A program made the translations under genes and the position numbers. DNA of 64,000 bases, taken from contig NZ_JAGIYQ010000013.1 in assembly GCF_017814275.1 (NCBI RefSeq), positions 1 to 64,000 of the forward strand. The letters are read 5' to 3'. The stretch comes from Gottfriedia endophytica (GTDB taxonomy: Bacteria; Bacillota; Bacilli; Bacillales; Bacillaceae_G). Below, piece after piece: positions 1-9,420 of this stretch; positions within the stretch are counted from its first letter, which is position 1; every line of letters begins with the position of its first letter. The notes under the pieces are model-generated. The model was not told where the DNA came from. It worked only from the letters and a program-made list of their open reading frames with translations, and ran no database searches.

Positions 1-114
1 CGACTTCCTTCAGATTCTGCGTCACCACAGACACCCTTGTCTTAAGCTAACCACTACTACTGCCTTCATGGCTCGGGACTTGCACCCTATAGATTATGCA
101 CATGCTGGGCGCAC
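1..114 (-). mobile_element. Group IIC intron, 5' end (cut by window edge)
   Basis: Read on the minus strand from 114 leftwards, the sequence begins GTGCGCCCAGCATG and continues with the conserved domain I words CTATAGGGTG, AAGTCCCGA, GAAGGCAGTAGTAG, CAAGGGTGTC and GAATCTGAAGGAAG. From memory this order closely matches the start of the Oceanobacillus iheyensis group IIC intron. Only the first 114 nt of the RNA lie in the window; the reverse transcriptase and catalytic domain V would be to the left. The base before the intron is the U-tract of a terminator hairpin, the usual class C target. Self-splicing and mobility cannot be judged from this part. Confidence 0.9.
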
Positions 115-116
115 AT

Positions 117-148
117 AAAAAATGACCGACGAATCGTCGATCATTTTA
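117..148 (-). terminator. Intrinsic terminator used as group IIC target
   Basis: On the minus strand a stem with arms AAATGATCGACG and CGTCGGTCATTT (one G-U pair), loop ATT, is followed by a short T run and then directly by the intron 5' end. It would end transcription of a minus-strand unit, but no gene is seen just upstream on that strand. Its main interest is as the intron homing motif. Confidence 0.75.
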
Positions 149-605
149 TTCAATTAACTCATGCGTTAGCCATCCATAAATCCAATGATTCGCAACAGTG
201 AATGGAAGTATTTATCGTTCTTCCATAGTAGTTGTACAAGAACTTAAATAAAATAAATAATTATATCGATTTTTATCTAAATATTGTCATAAAAAAAGTA
301 GGAGTATGTAGGAAAAATATATCCAGGTGTGACTGGGAAATATAAAGAAATTATTTTATAAAAATTATAAGAAAAATGTCCTCAACCAATTGAAATTATT
401 TATAGAAAAAGATTTATAAATAATCTTTAGTGCTTTTTTAAAAAATCGATAAAAAATAACTATCTTCCTATTTAGCCTCGCCCCAAAATGGTTGAATATT
501 TGTAAAATTAATAATTGGTTCATGTTATACTTAAATTAGGTTTGGAAAAGGTTTCCTGAAAGTTAATGAATACCTGCAAAAAAAAATAACTATAAGGAGG
601 AAAAA
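149..605. other. Intergenic, AT-rich leader of the 606 gene
   Basis: No open frame or RNA gene is visible. The right end carries a strong ribosome binding site (ATAAGGAGGAAAAAATG) for the gene at 606. Promoter boxes cannot be assigned with confidence in such AT-rich sequence. Confidence 0.5.
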
Positions 606-1139
606 ATGGAGAGTAATTTTGACGAAAGTGTAGTAGAGCTTCAAAAGGGATTGGACCCACTTCTTTCAGCAGCAAATACTAATTACAAAACGGTAAAAAC
701 TAAAAACGGATTTGAACGTATGTGGATACCCTTATTCTTGTTTTATCCATTTAAGCAGTTGTTATCACTGATAACAATCGGACAATATGGCATGAAAGTA
801 TCCAAATTACAAGTTGGAGCGGGTATAACAGGACTTGTTGCTACAATTACCAAATTTATTCCTATTTCAGAGTCGTGGTTTAAATGGGGATATGATTTTT
901 ATCATCATCATACAATTTGGCAATTCCTTTTATATGGATTGATGATTTGGTACGTTGTAACAGTTATTTATACCTTTTTTCAAATGACTAATTGGAAAAA
1001 TGAAGATTTGTTTCATATTGATGCATATAGAGTGTTTAGAGCAAACGAATATGCAATCGTTCAACCGTTTTTAGGTAGAACATTCTCTATTATACCATGT
1101 TCTTCAAATTTTTTTCTCCACAATTCAATTGAACTTTGA
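606..1139 (+). CDS. Hypothetical membrane protein, C-terminus replaced by IS junction
   Basis: A 177-residue protein with an excellent ribosome binding site (AAGGAGG, 6 nt before ATG). It has a soluble N-terminus of about 40 residues, then hydrophobic segments near residues 41-58, 70-86 and 103-125, followed by a short polar part. I do not recognise a family. The last 15-20 residues run into sequence that is, in another frame, the start of an IS3-type transposase fragment, so the natural C-terminus has probably been lost. It is best read as a truncated gene; whether a stable product is made is unknown. Confidence 0.55.
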   Translation: MESNFDESVVELQKGLDPLLSAANTNYKTVKTKNGFERMWIPLFLFYPFKQLLSLITIGQYGMKVSKLQVGAGITGLVATITKFIPISESWFKWGYDFYHHHTIWQFLLYGLMIWYVVTVIYTFFQMTNWKNEDLFHIDAYRVFRANEYAIVQPFLGRTFSIIPCSSNFFLHNSIEL

Positions 1140-1650
1140 AAGAAATTTTATTGCTTCCAAACCGAATGAAAAGTGGGTAACTGATATTACAGAATTCAAA
1201 ATGTACGGGGAAAAGCTATATCTATCTCCGATATTAGACCTTTATAATGGAGAAATTATAGCTTATAGCATTAATAAGCGTCCTGTTTTTCATTTAGTTT
1301 TCAATATGTTAAAACAGGGATTGAGCTACTTAAATAATGGAGAGAAGCCAATTCTTCATTCGGATCAAGGGTGGCACTACCAAATGAGACAGTATCGCGA
1401 GATACTAAAACAAAATAACTTTAAACAAAGTATGTCTCGTAAAGAGAATTGTTTAGATAACGCAGTCATCGAAAACTTCTTTGGCTTATTAAAGTCTGAA
1501 TTACTATATAATGAGGAATTTAGTAGTATGGACCAGTTTATAGAGAAATTACATGAATATATTCACTATTACAATCATGAGCGTATTAAGATAAAACTAA
1601 AAGGATTGTCCCCTGTTCAATACAGAGTCCAATCCTCTTTAGTTGCATAA
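1129..1650 (+). pseudogene. IS3-family (IS150-like) transposase OrfB, 5' truncated
   Basis: The frame encodes the rve/DDE integrase core of IS3-type OrfB. PNEKWVTDITEF holds the first catalytic Asp, LHSDQGWHY the second, and ENFFGLLKSE the catalytic Glu, followed by the usual YYNHERI and LSPVQYR motifs. OrfA and the HTH_21 part of OrfB are missing. Homology in this frame seems to begin a little before the TTG at 1129, near 1087, inside the upstream membrane gene. Just after the stop, a terminal sequence (GTCTAACTTTTTGGGTTCACTTCA) resembles an IS150-group right end. A matching left end was not found. It is a dead fragment, although the DDE residues are intact. Confidence 0.85.
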
Positions 1651-1658
1651 ATCTTTTT

Positions 1659-1683
1659 GTCTAACTTTTTGGGTTCACTTCAA
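1659..1683 (+). repeat. Probable right inverted repeat of the IS3-like element
   Basis: The segment GTCTAACTTTTTGGGTTCAC and its following bases have the form of IS150-group ends and lie 10-30 bp behind the transposase stop. The partner repeat is absent on the left. Confidence 0.55.
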
Positions 1684-1696
1684 AATGGCTCCTATT

Positions 1697-1822
1697 TTAA
1701 TATTCTTTGATTTTTTTTAAAAACTCATTTGTTTTCTGTTTGGATAATTTCAACTTCTTCTCCCGCTCTTCCCTATTTTTCTCGATTATTTTCTTAATCG
1801 TTGGAAGTTCCTTCTTGTTCAT
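1697..1822 (-). CDS. Small basic protein, 41 aa
   Basis: The ATG at 1822 is preceded by GGAGGTAAGGATA, a strong ribosome binding site, and opens a 41-codon frame ending TAA at 1697. The product is highly charged and Lys/Glu rich (starts MNKKELPTIKKIIEKN, ends KKIKEY), likely a single amphipathic helix with no membrane segment. Its size and composition resemble small basic proteins of bacilli such as Fbp-type RNA-related proteins, but I see no diagnostic motif, so no function is assigned. It lies between the IS3 relic and the group II intron remnant. Confidence 0.55.
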   Translation of the reverse strand: MNKKELPTIKKIIEKNREEREKKLKLSKQKTNEFLKKIKEY

Positions 1823-2083
1823 TATCCTTACCTCCTCATAAAAAGCTATTCACGAATTCGAATCTTATTCCTATGAATGATACGTAACATTTGTGATTTC
1901 TAAATAGATTGGTTCGTTTGTTAAATTCAGTTATTCACAGCTTTTAACGATTCCAAACCCGTTATCATGAGGGAAAATGTATATTTACATAAAATCAAAT
2001 AAAAAAAGAAACTTGGTATTACACTAACTTTTACTATTAACAAAAAATGGACTACATTAAAGTAGCCCATCTTTGTTCAACTA

Positions 2084-2754
2084 GTCGAGTAGAATGGAGT
2101 CTTTTTACCTTGCGGTAAATTGCACCCCACCCCCTCTCAGAACCGTGCTTGCACTATTAATGCACACGGCTCCTCCAGTAATCATTTATAGAATGTAGCA
2201 ATTTCATATATTGCTAATTCTACTATCCTTAATAGTTTTGTTTCCATTTATTCTACCTCTGTGTGTAGTAAATGTGTCCCTATTAAGAGTGATAAACTGG
2301 TAGCAGCCTTTCCTCCATCGGCATTACCCAACTTCATAGGTACTACGCTGCTATCCGACTCCCTACATCGGCATTTGGTCTCCTTGCTTGTTATCACTTG
2401 TACACCATACTCTTCTATTAAATAAGAAAAGACCGGTAGGGCCTCCCAAGTTGCCGTATCATATCAATGTGTAACGTGCCAAGGTCTCTGACTCCGGAGA
2501 GGCTTTAGCCTTCTTGCCTTAACGAAGAGTAAAATGTTGCTTTCTGCTATGCGTAAAGCATCAGCCCTCTCGCTTTACTAACATTTCGGAGCTCAATTCC
2601 CCTCAACCAATTGGCTTTCGGCCCATTACCTAACTGTCTACGCTTAAAGACTAAAGTTACCTTTAGCCCTCCAAGACTCGCTACGAGCGAATGGCTAATT
2701 CTTACTCGACGGGAATCCCACCCGCTATATGATACGACCTAGGCTCGGCCGCAC
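2084..2754 (-). mobile_element. Group II intron with nearly all of its RT ORF deleted
   Basis: On the minus strand the element starts GTGCGGCCGAGC at 2754 and contains a typical group II domain I (GGGTGGGATTCCCGTCGAGTAAG, then TAGCGAGTC). Near the end is a clear 33-nt domain V at 2140-2172 with arms GAGCCGTG and CACGGTTC, then a domain VI-like hairpin and a CTCGAC 3' end at about 2084. Where the reverse transcriptase should be, only its typical start remains (METKLLRIVELA, ATG at 2247), running into a stop just before domain V. It is therefore an ORF-less derivative about 670 nt long. The exact 3' boundary is uncertain by a few bases. Confidence 0.8.
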
Positions 2755-2887
2755 ACATATGCGTTAGTTCAATAAGGTCCCATCTATAGTGAGGCTGTTA
2801 GAATTTGCGGTTATCAATGTCTTTTCTGACTCGAAAAGGTAGTCCCATTTTTTAGTTTTTACACATTTTGCTCTATCATATAGGAAG

Positions 2888-2952
2888 CACCTCTTCTGTT
2901 TGGTAGTGTATTCTCGAAAAATCCACTATACCAAAGAATGAGGTGTTTTTTG
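2888..2952 (+). terminator. Hairpin with T-tract
   Basis: Arms around CACCTC/GAGGTG and TTTGGTAGTG/CACTATACCAAA form a long imperfect stem that ends in TTTTTT on the plus strand. No intact plus-strand gene precedes it, so it probably belonged to a lost mobile-element gene. Confidence 0.5.
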
Positions 2953-3104
2953 TATATATTAAGCATAATGTCATGGATTCTATTGAAATATACAATATCT
3001 AAATAGAATCAAGATTTATCCTAATTATCAAGGTGCGAAGTTTGAGTTACTAATTTATGTCCTATTTTTATTTCTGATTTAACGCAATCCTTGATTTAAT
3101 AATA

Positions 3105-3146
3105 AAAAAGTCAGACCAGTTTTTTATTATTTGGTCTGTCCTTTGT
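3105..3146 (-). terminator. Terminator behind the NPCBM-like gene
   Basis: On the minus strand CAGACCA and TGGTCTG pair around an AT-rich loop and are followed by ACTTTTTTATT. It lies about 20 bp downstream of the stop codon at 3162. Confidence 0.7.
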
Positions 3147-3161
3147 CTATATAAATTTACC

Positions 3162-4031
3162 TTATTTAACTATAGGATCGCAGATAATAACTTCGTTAAA
3201 GTTAGAATCATTTATCTCACCATATTCTCCATTGAAAACGAAGCTTAATTTGTTTATACCGTCAACATCAAGAGTTAGAGGATATGGTAAATCTCCGGGT
3301 TTCATGTCAATATTGAATAATAACCCACCGTCACCGTAAATTTTTAAATTAGTAGGGATGTTATATTCATGGTATTTGCTAGAATATCCAATTGAACCTT
3401 TAAATTCGGTATACTTTTTCTTCAAATTAAAAGCAGTTTCTTGCTTGCCACTATGAATTTTAAGTGCATATCCTTTTGAATAAAATGTACCACCAGCATA
3501 GTAGAAATCCCTGTAGTTATCATAATTAACGCTCCGATATTCCGTACCATATGAAGTGAAATAAGGTTCACCAACAACATCTTTTAAATAACTACCATAT
3601 GGATTATATCCCATATATAATATATTTTTCGTTTTATTGAAAACTGTAGGATATCCTAAAGTTTCAGTTACCATTTTTACTGGTGAATATTTTATACCTT
3701 TGATTTCAACAATAGATGGGACTGAAACGTTATTTTCAAAGTATCTAGTGTTTAATACACTTGATTTATGTTGTACTTTCGTAGTTGGAACTGTGTAAGT
3801 ACTTGATTTTAATTTCTTGTTTTCAGCTTTTAGCTTACTAATTTCTATTTTGTTTGAATTAATTACTTTTGTAAGTCTAGTAATTTCTTGTTGTAGTTTT
3901 TTTACATCAGTTGTTGCACCGCTTGGTGATACAAAATAAGTAGTTGAAATAATTAATGATAATATCAGTAATATTCCCCAATTCTTTCTTTTTGATTCGA
4001 ATCTTTTAACAAAGAAGTTATTGAGATTATT
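3162..4031 (-). pseudogene. NPCBM-like surface protein gene lacking a start codon
   Basis: The frame stays open from a TAA at 4032 to the stop at 3162 (290 codons). It encodes a basic N-terminus (VKRFESKRKNW), one hydrophobic segment (GILLILSLIISTTYFV), a coiled coil (DVKKLQQEITRLTKVI and following) and a C-terminal beta-rich domain. That domain's pattern (YALKIHSGKQETAFNLKKKY, then YGDGGLLF, PYPLTLDVDG) resembles the NPCBM carbohydrate-binding fold. No ATG, GTG or TTG exists before the membrane segment and no ribosome binding site is present there. The first internal ATG (3674) would delete the anchor, the coil and part of the domain. The start has probably been lost by mutation or deletion. 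Confidence 0.65.
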
Positions 4032-4600
4032 TTAAAATTATAAAAAATTATTACAACACAAAAAAGGTAAATATCCATCATTTAATGAAAGAAAAGAAAG
4101 TTGAGATTGAGACATATTATTTGTAAATACATTTTGTTTAACAATGAACTAATTGATCAATTATTTAGATACAGTTGAGATTGTTTGAATAGGTAACACT
4201 TGTAAAGTTTTATCGTTCATATTTTATATGAACATAATTATCAAGGATGCACTTTATAATTATCAATTCTGTACTAATAATTATCCTATTGTCTTTATAA
4301 TTCAAATTTTCTACGAACTGAATATATATTATGTAAACTAGAAAAAACCAGGCGAAATAATAACTAAAGGTACTCACTTCCTTAACGTTGAACCCAACTT
4401 GTATACATATAAGAACCAAATGTGGTACATAATGTTTTAAAGTTTTATTTCGCTCCTAAATTCCTCTTTTTTTTGAACCAAACATATTACATAACCTACA
4501 GTTTTTATCATTAAAATTTGGGAATTTATCATTATCAATGGTATTTTCAATAAGTTGAATACATTTTCCAAATACTACTAGTAACTCTCTTTAAAAATAT
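4032..4600. other. Gene-free AT-rich stretch
   Basis: A 69-codon minus-strand frame at 4210-4419 begins with TTG, has no ribosome binding site and resembles nothing I know; I do not call it a gene. Nothing else is visible. Confidence 0.5.
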
Positions 4601-4640
4601 AAAAAACCGCTGTAAAAAGTTAATTAACTGCGGTTTTTAT
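4601..4640 (-). terminator. Terminator of the MoxR-DUF58-TgpA operon
   Basis: AAAAAACCGC and GCGGTTTTT form an A/T-flanked stem about 40 bp past the stop of the 4682 gene. It has T runs on both sides and may work in both directions. Confidence 0.7.
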
Positions 4641-4681
4641 TAATTCAACATATTAAATTATCTCATTTTAATTCTTAAATT

Positions 4682-6904
4682 TTAGATAGTCCTCTTCATT
4701 AAATTCTTCCATAATTTTAGGCATCTCTCCCAATTATCTTCTTGGCTAACTTGTTGATACAAGTATTGCTCATAATATATAGTTAATTCGGTCATTTCGC
4801 TTGAAGTAAAAAGAGAATCAATATATTTTGCATAATTTCTAAGTGTTTCGTTTTCGTTACGCTTTAATCCATAACGAGCTAATTGACGTAATAAAGTAAG
4901 GTAAGCTAATTCTAGTCTATTGTCTTTTTTATTAAAACGGTAAATTAACATGAAATAGTAAGGGAGCCATTTTCTACGATTTAGATAAATGATACCTATA
5001 ATAGCAAGGATCAGCCCTATAGAAAGAAAAATCTCTTTCCAACCATTCATAATTGATTGTTTAATCTCTGACCAGAGACTAGAAGAGTTATTTGTTTTTT
5101 TAGGGTTCTTTGATTCTTCACCTGTTACTTCTAGTTCATGCATCGGTTTATTTTTAAGTACAGTTGTAGGTAAATCTTGCTGTTGGGTAGTAGAGGAATT
5201 TTCGTTATTGTTAGTGAAATTTTGTTCATTCGAATTCGAAAAGCCTTTAGTAGGTTCAAATGCCACCCATCCTTGATTTGGTAAAAATACCTCAACCCAT
5301 GAGTGAGCATTGTTAACATTCACTTCGTAAATTTGTTTTGATGAGTCTTCTTTACTGTTGTTAACAAAATTACCGCCAGAGAATCCTTTAACCCAACGTG
5401 TTGGTATCCCTATCGTTCTAAGCATTACTGCCATCGATGTTGAAAAATTATTACAATAACCAGCTTTCGTGTCAAATAAAAATTGGTCAACATAATCAAC
5501 ATTCTTACCTGGAAAAGCAACATTCTTTTTAGTATATCTGTATTCATCCCTATCAAAGTAAGTCTCTATTGCTTTCGCTTTGTCATACCAATTTGTTTTT
5601 CCTGTTGTTATTTGCTGCGCCAACTCACCTATTCTCTTAGGTAAATTTGCTGGTAATTGAGTATAATTTTGGTAAAAGACAGCATTAATCAAATTTGAAT
5701 CAAGTTTTACTGTTTTGATTAAATCTTTTGCTTTATATCTAGGTATTTCATATTCTACTTCAAAACTGGCTGGAATTTCTGGAATGCTATTATTGAAATA
5801 GCTTATTCTGTCAATGGTTGTATCAAGTTTGAAAACATTTCGACCGGGTTTATAAGGTAGAATTTTTACTACTTTTTTAATTCCTTCAGGATACATAATA
5901 TAGTTATACTGATAGTTATCATTAATTGTGATCCTTGCTGTTTCGATTTTGGTCTCAATCGCATCTGGATAAGTATTTAACATTACAAAATCTTCTTTTT
6001 TCATAGGACGCTGCGTCGATGCAGAATCAACCCAACCTCGACCTGTATAGGTGTCTTTAGTCTCCATTTTCCAATAGATACTTTGATTTGATTCATATTT
6101 AAAAATCGGGTCATCATTATCTTTTATAGGTCCACCTAGTCTTGAATCATCGGTGTCGTACCCCACCGTTTTTGTTCCTCCACCGGAACCAACATTGTCA
6201 TCCTGGTTTAATACTTGGAAAGACCATTTTGAGGAAATCCAAATTGGTGAAGGCTTAGGGGCCAAAGAACCAATTAGGACAAAAAGAGTAATCATACTAA
6301 CGAGTGGAACCATCCATTTTTTTACATATTCTGAATAATAATTAACTCTTCCTTTATTCATTAGATTTTCAAAAGTTAATAAACCCATGGTTGTAAAACC
6401 AAGTATTACTGTTCGAACAATGACAGGTTTGCCAACGTAGTCGGAAAGCGAATATAAAAGAGAAATGTATAAAACTGTCAAAAGGAATAAGAAAAATATC
6501 CAATTGCGGTTTAAAAAGAAATTGATGAAATAGACGATTATAGAAAGTGAAAGTAAGAATAATAATGTCTTGAATTCGTAAGTCAATTCATTAAAATGGC
6601 CAGTTGTAAGCCAAATAATGTTCTCAAATACATGATTAATGAAAGTTAATATCCATCTATAATCAAAGAAACCTAAATCGTAATGGAATCGATTAACTAA
6701 GATTAAAACTAAGAATATGTTTATAATCCATTGAAAGATTCTTTTTACTTTAAAAAAAGATAGTGTAAAAACTATTAACATGTATAGCATGAAGACTTTC
6801 ATATGATCAGTATTGGGAAAATGATCAATGGGCCATATCCATTCCAATAACAATAAACAGCCATATGAATACAACAAAAATAAGGTGAAATTACTTTTTA
6901 TCAT
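4682..6904 (-). CDS. TgpA-type membrane transglutaminase-like protein
   Basis: The 740-residue protein has five to six membrane helices in the first 215 residues, an extracytoplasmic transglutaminase-like domain, and one more helix near 625-642 followed by a cytoplasmic DUF4129-like tail. The catalytic signature is complete: Cys484 in AGYCNNF, His534 in NAHSWVEVF, and the acidic position in WVAFEPT. It is the third gene of a MoxR-DUF58-transglutaminase operon (B. subtilis yeaC-yeaD-yebA order); its ATG overlaps the DUF58 stop by 4 bp. The family is thought to act at the cell envelope; the substrate is unknown. Low-complexity Asn/Ser sequence links the enzyme domain to the last helix. Confidence 0.9.
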   Translation of the reverse strand: MIKSNFTLFLLYSYGCLLLLEWIWPIDHFPNTDHMKVFMLYMLIVFTLSFFKVKRIFQWIINIFLVLILVNRFHYDLGFFDYRWILTFINHVFENIIWLTTGHFNELTYEFKTLLFLLSLSIIVYFINFFLNRNWIFFLFLLTVLYISLLYSLSDYVGKPVIVRTVILGFTTMGLLTFENLMNKGRVNYYSEYVKKWMVPLVSMITLFVLIGSLAPKPSPIWISSKWSFQVLNQDDNVGSGGGTKTVGYDTDDSRLGGPIKDNDDPIFKYESNQSIYWKMETKDTYTGRGWVDSASTQRPMKKEDFVMLNTYPDAIETKIETARITINDNYQYNYIMYPEGIKKVVKILPYKPGRNVFKLDTTIDRISYFNNSIPEIPASFEVEYEIPRYKAKDLIKTVKLDSNLINAVFYQNYTQLPANLPKRIGELAQQITTGKTNWYDKAKAIETYFDRDEYRYTKKNVAFPGKNVDYVDQFLFDTKAGYCNNFSTSMAVMLRTIGIPTRWVKGFSGGNFVNNSKEDSSKQIYEVNVNNAHSWVEVFLPNQGWVAFEPTKGFSNSNEQNFTNNNENSSTTQQQDLPTTVLKNKPMHELEVTGEESKNPKKTNNSSSLWSEIKQSIMNGWKEIFLSIGLILAIIGIIYLNRRKWLPYYFMLIYRFNKKDNRLELAYLTLLRQLARYGLKRNENETLRNYAKYIDSLFTSSEMTELTIYYEQYLYQQVSQEDNWERCLKLWKNLMKRTI

Positions 6905-8118
6905 CGTATATCTCCCCCTGTAAAGGCTGCATTAAAATTCCCTTCACGTACAATGATTGTTCTCACCCCGTGTGCATTGGCGATTGAAATGAGTGATTTT
7001 TCACTTTCTGATACGACCATAGACTCTTCCTTAATCACAAATATTGTAAATGAGCCTTTTCTATTTTTAATAAAACTAGCTTTTTCGACCAAATTTTTCG
7101 ATAACTGGGTAGTTATTAAGATATAAGATACACTTTGTTGAATGAAACGAAGTTCTTTTTCTAAAACCATCTCAATTGATGAAGTATTATTTGCTTCTAT
7201 TTTCGCAAGGTGGTAATAAAGTTTTTGAAAATGTCCTTCTCCCCCTCTAATTGGAAAAGAATCTAGTTTTTTGTTATTTGTTAAAAACCCAACCTGAATC
7301 CCCTTTTTCAGTACAGTATGCAGAAAAGATGCTGTAAACGACACAATTGATTCGAAAAGTTCATTTTGAGCACAATCCATTATGACAAACAGATCATTAG
7401 ATTGTAATTCTTCAAACTCTTTTGTCATCATCTCATTTCGTTTCGCGGAAGCTTTCCAATTAATCCAAGAAAACCGGTCTCCAGACTGATATTCTCTTAT
7501 ACCAACAGCCATTGATATATCCCGCTGAAAGTGATGACGTGATACTGTTGAGCCTTGATTATTTTGATGCTCAAGTGAACGATAATAAAGCTCCGAATAC
7601 TGAGGATATACTACGAATCTATTAATAATGGGGAATTTAATTTTCGATTCGAAAATACCAAGAGGATCACCAACCTTTATTGTTAAGGAATTAAAAATGT
7701 ACTCCCCTCGTGGTAATTTGTAAATCAAATAATCAAAGGAACATTCCTTTTTAAAGCCAGTTAAAATCAGTTCCTTTGTAACTTTTTGTTGATCAGTAGT
7801 TTGTAAACTATTTGAGTAATTTTCTTCTATTAAAAAATAAAATACTGGAAAAAAATTTGACTTTCTCAAGGTTAAAATAACTTTTATCGGATCACCGACT
7901 TTGAAACTGTTTTTAGGAATTTCTCTAGTCACTATCAGGTTTTCCAATGGATAAAATGACAATGCAACACAGTATAAGATAAAAGGTAGAAAACTATAGA
8001 ATAAAAACCAACTTACAAATCCCCCTTGAAACAAAGCATTCAAAAACAGTATTGGTAATAGAAAATATAACAATAGGTACTTTCTGGCTTTTTTGAGGAC
8101 ACGTAATTGTATTTTCAT
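6901..8118 (-). CDS. DUF58 domain protein
   Basis: The 405-residue protein has two closely spaced N-terminal hydrophobic segments (about 14-48) and the DUF58 hallmark GIREYQSGDRFSWINWKASAKR near residues 206-227, followed by a VWA-like alpha/beta region (DLFVIMDCAQ). DUF58 proteins are regular partners of MoxR ATPases. The gene starts at the ATG that overlaps the TAA of moxR by one base and ends in a 4-bp ATGA overlap with the transglutaminase gene, so all three are translationally coupled. Confidence 0.9.
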   Translation of the reverse strand: MKIQLRVLKKARKYLLLYFLLPILFLNALFQGGFVSWFLFYSFLPFILYCVALSFYPLENLIVTREIPKNSFKVGDPIKVILTLRKSNFFPVFYFLIEENYSNSLQTTDQQKVTKELILTGFKKECSFDYLIYKLPRGEYIFNSLTIKVGDPLGIFESKIKFPIINRFVVYPQYSELYYRSLEHQNNQGSTVSRHHFQRDISMAVGIREYQSGDRFSWINWKASAKRNEMMTKEFEELQSNDLFVIMDCAQNELFESIVSFTASFLHTVLKKGIQVGFLTNNKKLDSFPIRGGEGHFQKLYYHLAKIEANNTSSIEMVLEKELRFIQQSVSYILITTQLSKNLVEKASFIKNRKGSFTIFVIKEESMVVSESEKSLISIANAHGVRTIIVREGNFNAAFTGGDIR

Positions 8119-9077
8119 TATAATTTCACATTCCTTTTAACAGGTACAGAAATCTTTTTAACAATATTTTTAATAATTTTTTCAGTAGTTATTCCTTCAA
8201 ATTTTGATTCTGAATTTAAAATAATTCGGTGGGATAATACAAATGGAGCTAGATATTGTATATCATCCGGTAAAACGTAATCACGTCCGTACATGAATGC
8301 ATATGCTTGTCCCGCTTTCATAAGTGCGATTGAACCTCTTGGGCTTGCACCCAAATAAATATTTCGGTCCTCTCTCGTACTATTAACAATACTCACAATA
8401 TAATGCTTAATTGATTCATCGATAAAAACATTCTTCATTTCCTTTTGAAGGGTTAGTAAACCATCAATGTCAATGACAGGTTTTAGCTTATCAATTGGTG
8501 GGAGATTTTGGAACCTATTTAATATTTCTAATTCTTCAACCATGGTCGGATATCCCATTGTAATCTTTAACAAAAATCGATCTAGCTGTGCTTCAGGAAG
8601 TGGATATGTACCTTCATATTCAATAGGATTTTGAGTCGCCATAACAAAAAAGGGCTTGGGTAGTTCATAAGTTATCCCATCAATTGTTATATTTGCTTCC
8701 TCCAAACCTTCTAATAGTGCAGACTGTGTTTTTGGGGATGTTCGGTTAATTTCATCAGCAAGGATAATATTCCCCATTAAAGGTCCTGGATGGAACTGAA
8801 ACTCCATCTCTTTTGGATTATAAATTGAAACCCCTGTTACATCTGAAGGCAACAAGTCTGGGGTAAATTGAATTCTACGGAAATTTGCATTAACAGATTT
8901 GGCAAGTGATTTTACCATCATTGTTTTCCCAACACCCGGCACATCTTCCAATAAAACATGCCCCCCTACTAAAAGGGCAACCAGACTTAGTTCGACTACA
9001 TTTCTTTTTCCAATCATTACATTTTCGATATTTGTAATGATATTTTCAATATCAGGATGCATTTTTTCGTTGACCAC
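8118..9077 (-). CDS. MoxR-family AAA+ ATPase
   Basis: The 319-residue protein has Walker A DVPGVGKT at about 45-52, Walker B IILADEIN at 104-111, sensor 1 MATQNPIE, and the arginine-finger region LDRFLLK. These are the motifs of MoxR/RavA-type ATPases, which act as chaperones on DUF58/VWA partners. GTG at 9077 is the start because AAGGAGG lies 9 nt upstream; the ATG six codons later has no such site. It is the first gene of the three-gene operon. Confidence 0.92.
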   Translation of the reverse strand: MVNEKMHPDIENIITNIENVMIGKRNVVELSLVALLVGGHVLLEDVPGVGKTMMVKSLAKSVNANFRRIQFTPDLLPSDVTGVSIYNPKEMEFQFHPGPLMGNIILADEINRTSPKTQSALLEGLEEANITIDGITYELPKPFFVMATQNPIEYEGTYPLPEAQLDRFLLKITMGYPTMVEELEILNRFQNLPPIDKLKPVIDIDGLLTLQKEMKNVFIDESIKHYIVSIVNSTREDRNIYLGASPRGSIALMKAGQAYAFMYGRDYVLPDDIQYLAPFVLSHRIILNSESKFEGITTEKIIKNIVKKISVPVKRNVKL

Positions 9078-9420
9078 GTTTTTAATCCTCCTTAAAGTGT
9101 AGTAGTTTGTTAAAATAATAGCTTTTCATTTCATCGTTCGATTCTAACTAGGGATAATGTACAAGGAGTATTTAAAAATAAATAGATACTTTATATACTT
9201 CTTCGTTGACAGACTTATTCAATAAAACAATAGTAATAAATACAAATCGTTTGAATTGTAGGTCGTTAGAAGTAAAATAATCACTAAACTTCAGTTTTAC
9301 CATACAAGGTTATATAAAATTACAATTTTCATACTCCAAATAATGATCATGCTGACTATGGGAATCGTTATCTAAAGTATAGTATAATTTTAATAAAATT
9401 TCGATAATTCAAAAAATATT
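9078..9420. other. Upstream region of the MoxR operon
   Basis: It contains the operon ribosome binding site and presumably the promoter. No gene is visible, and no operator or riboswitch pattern was recognised. Confidence 0.45.

Noticed and set aside
4210-4419. 69-codon minus-strand frame with hydrophobic segment
   Set aside because: TTG start, no ribosome binding site and no family resemblance in very AT-rich DNA.
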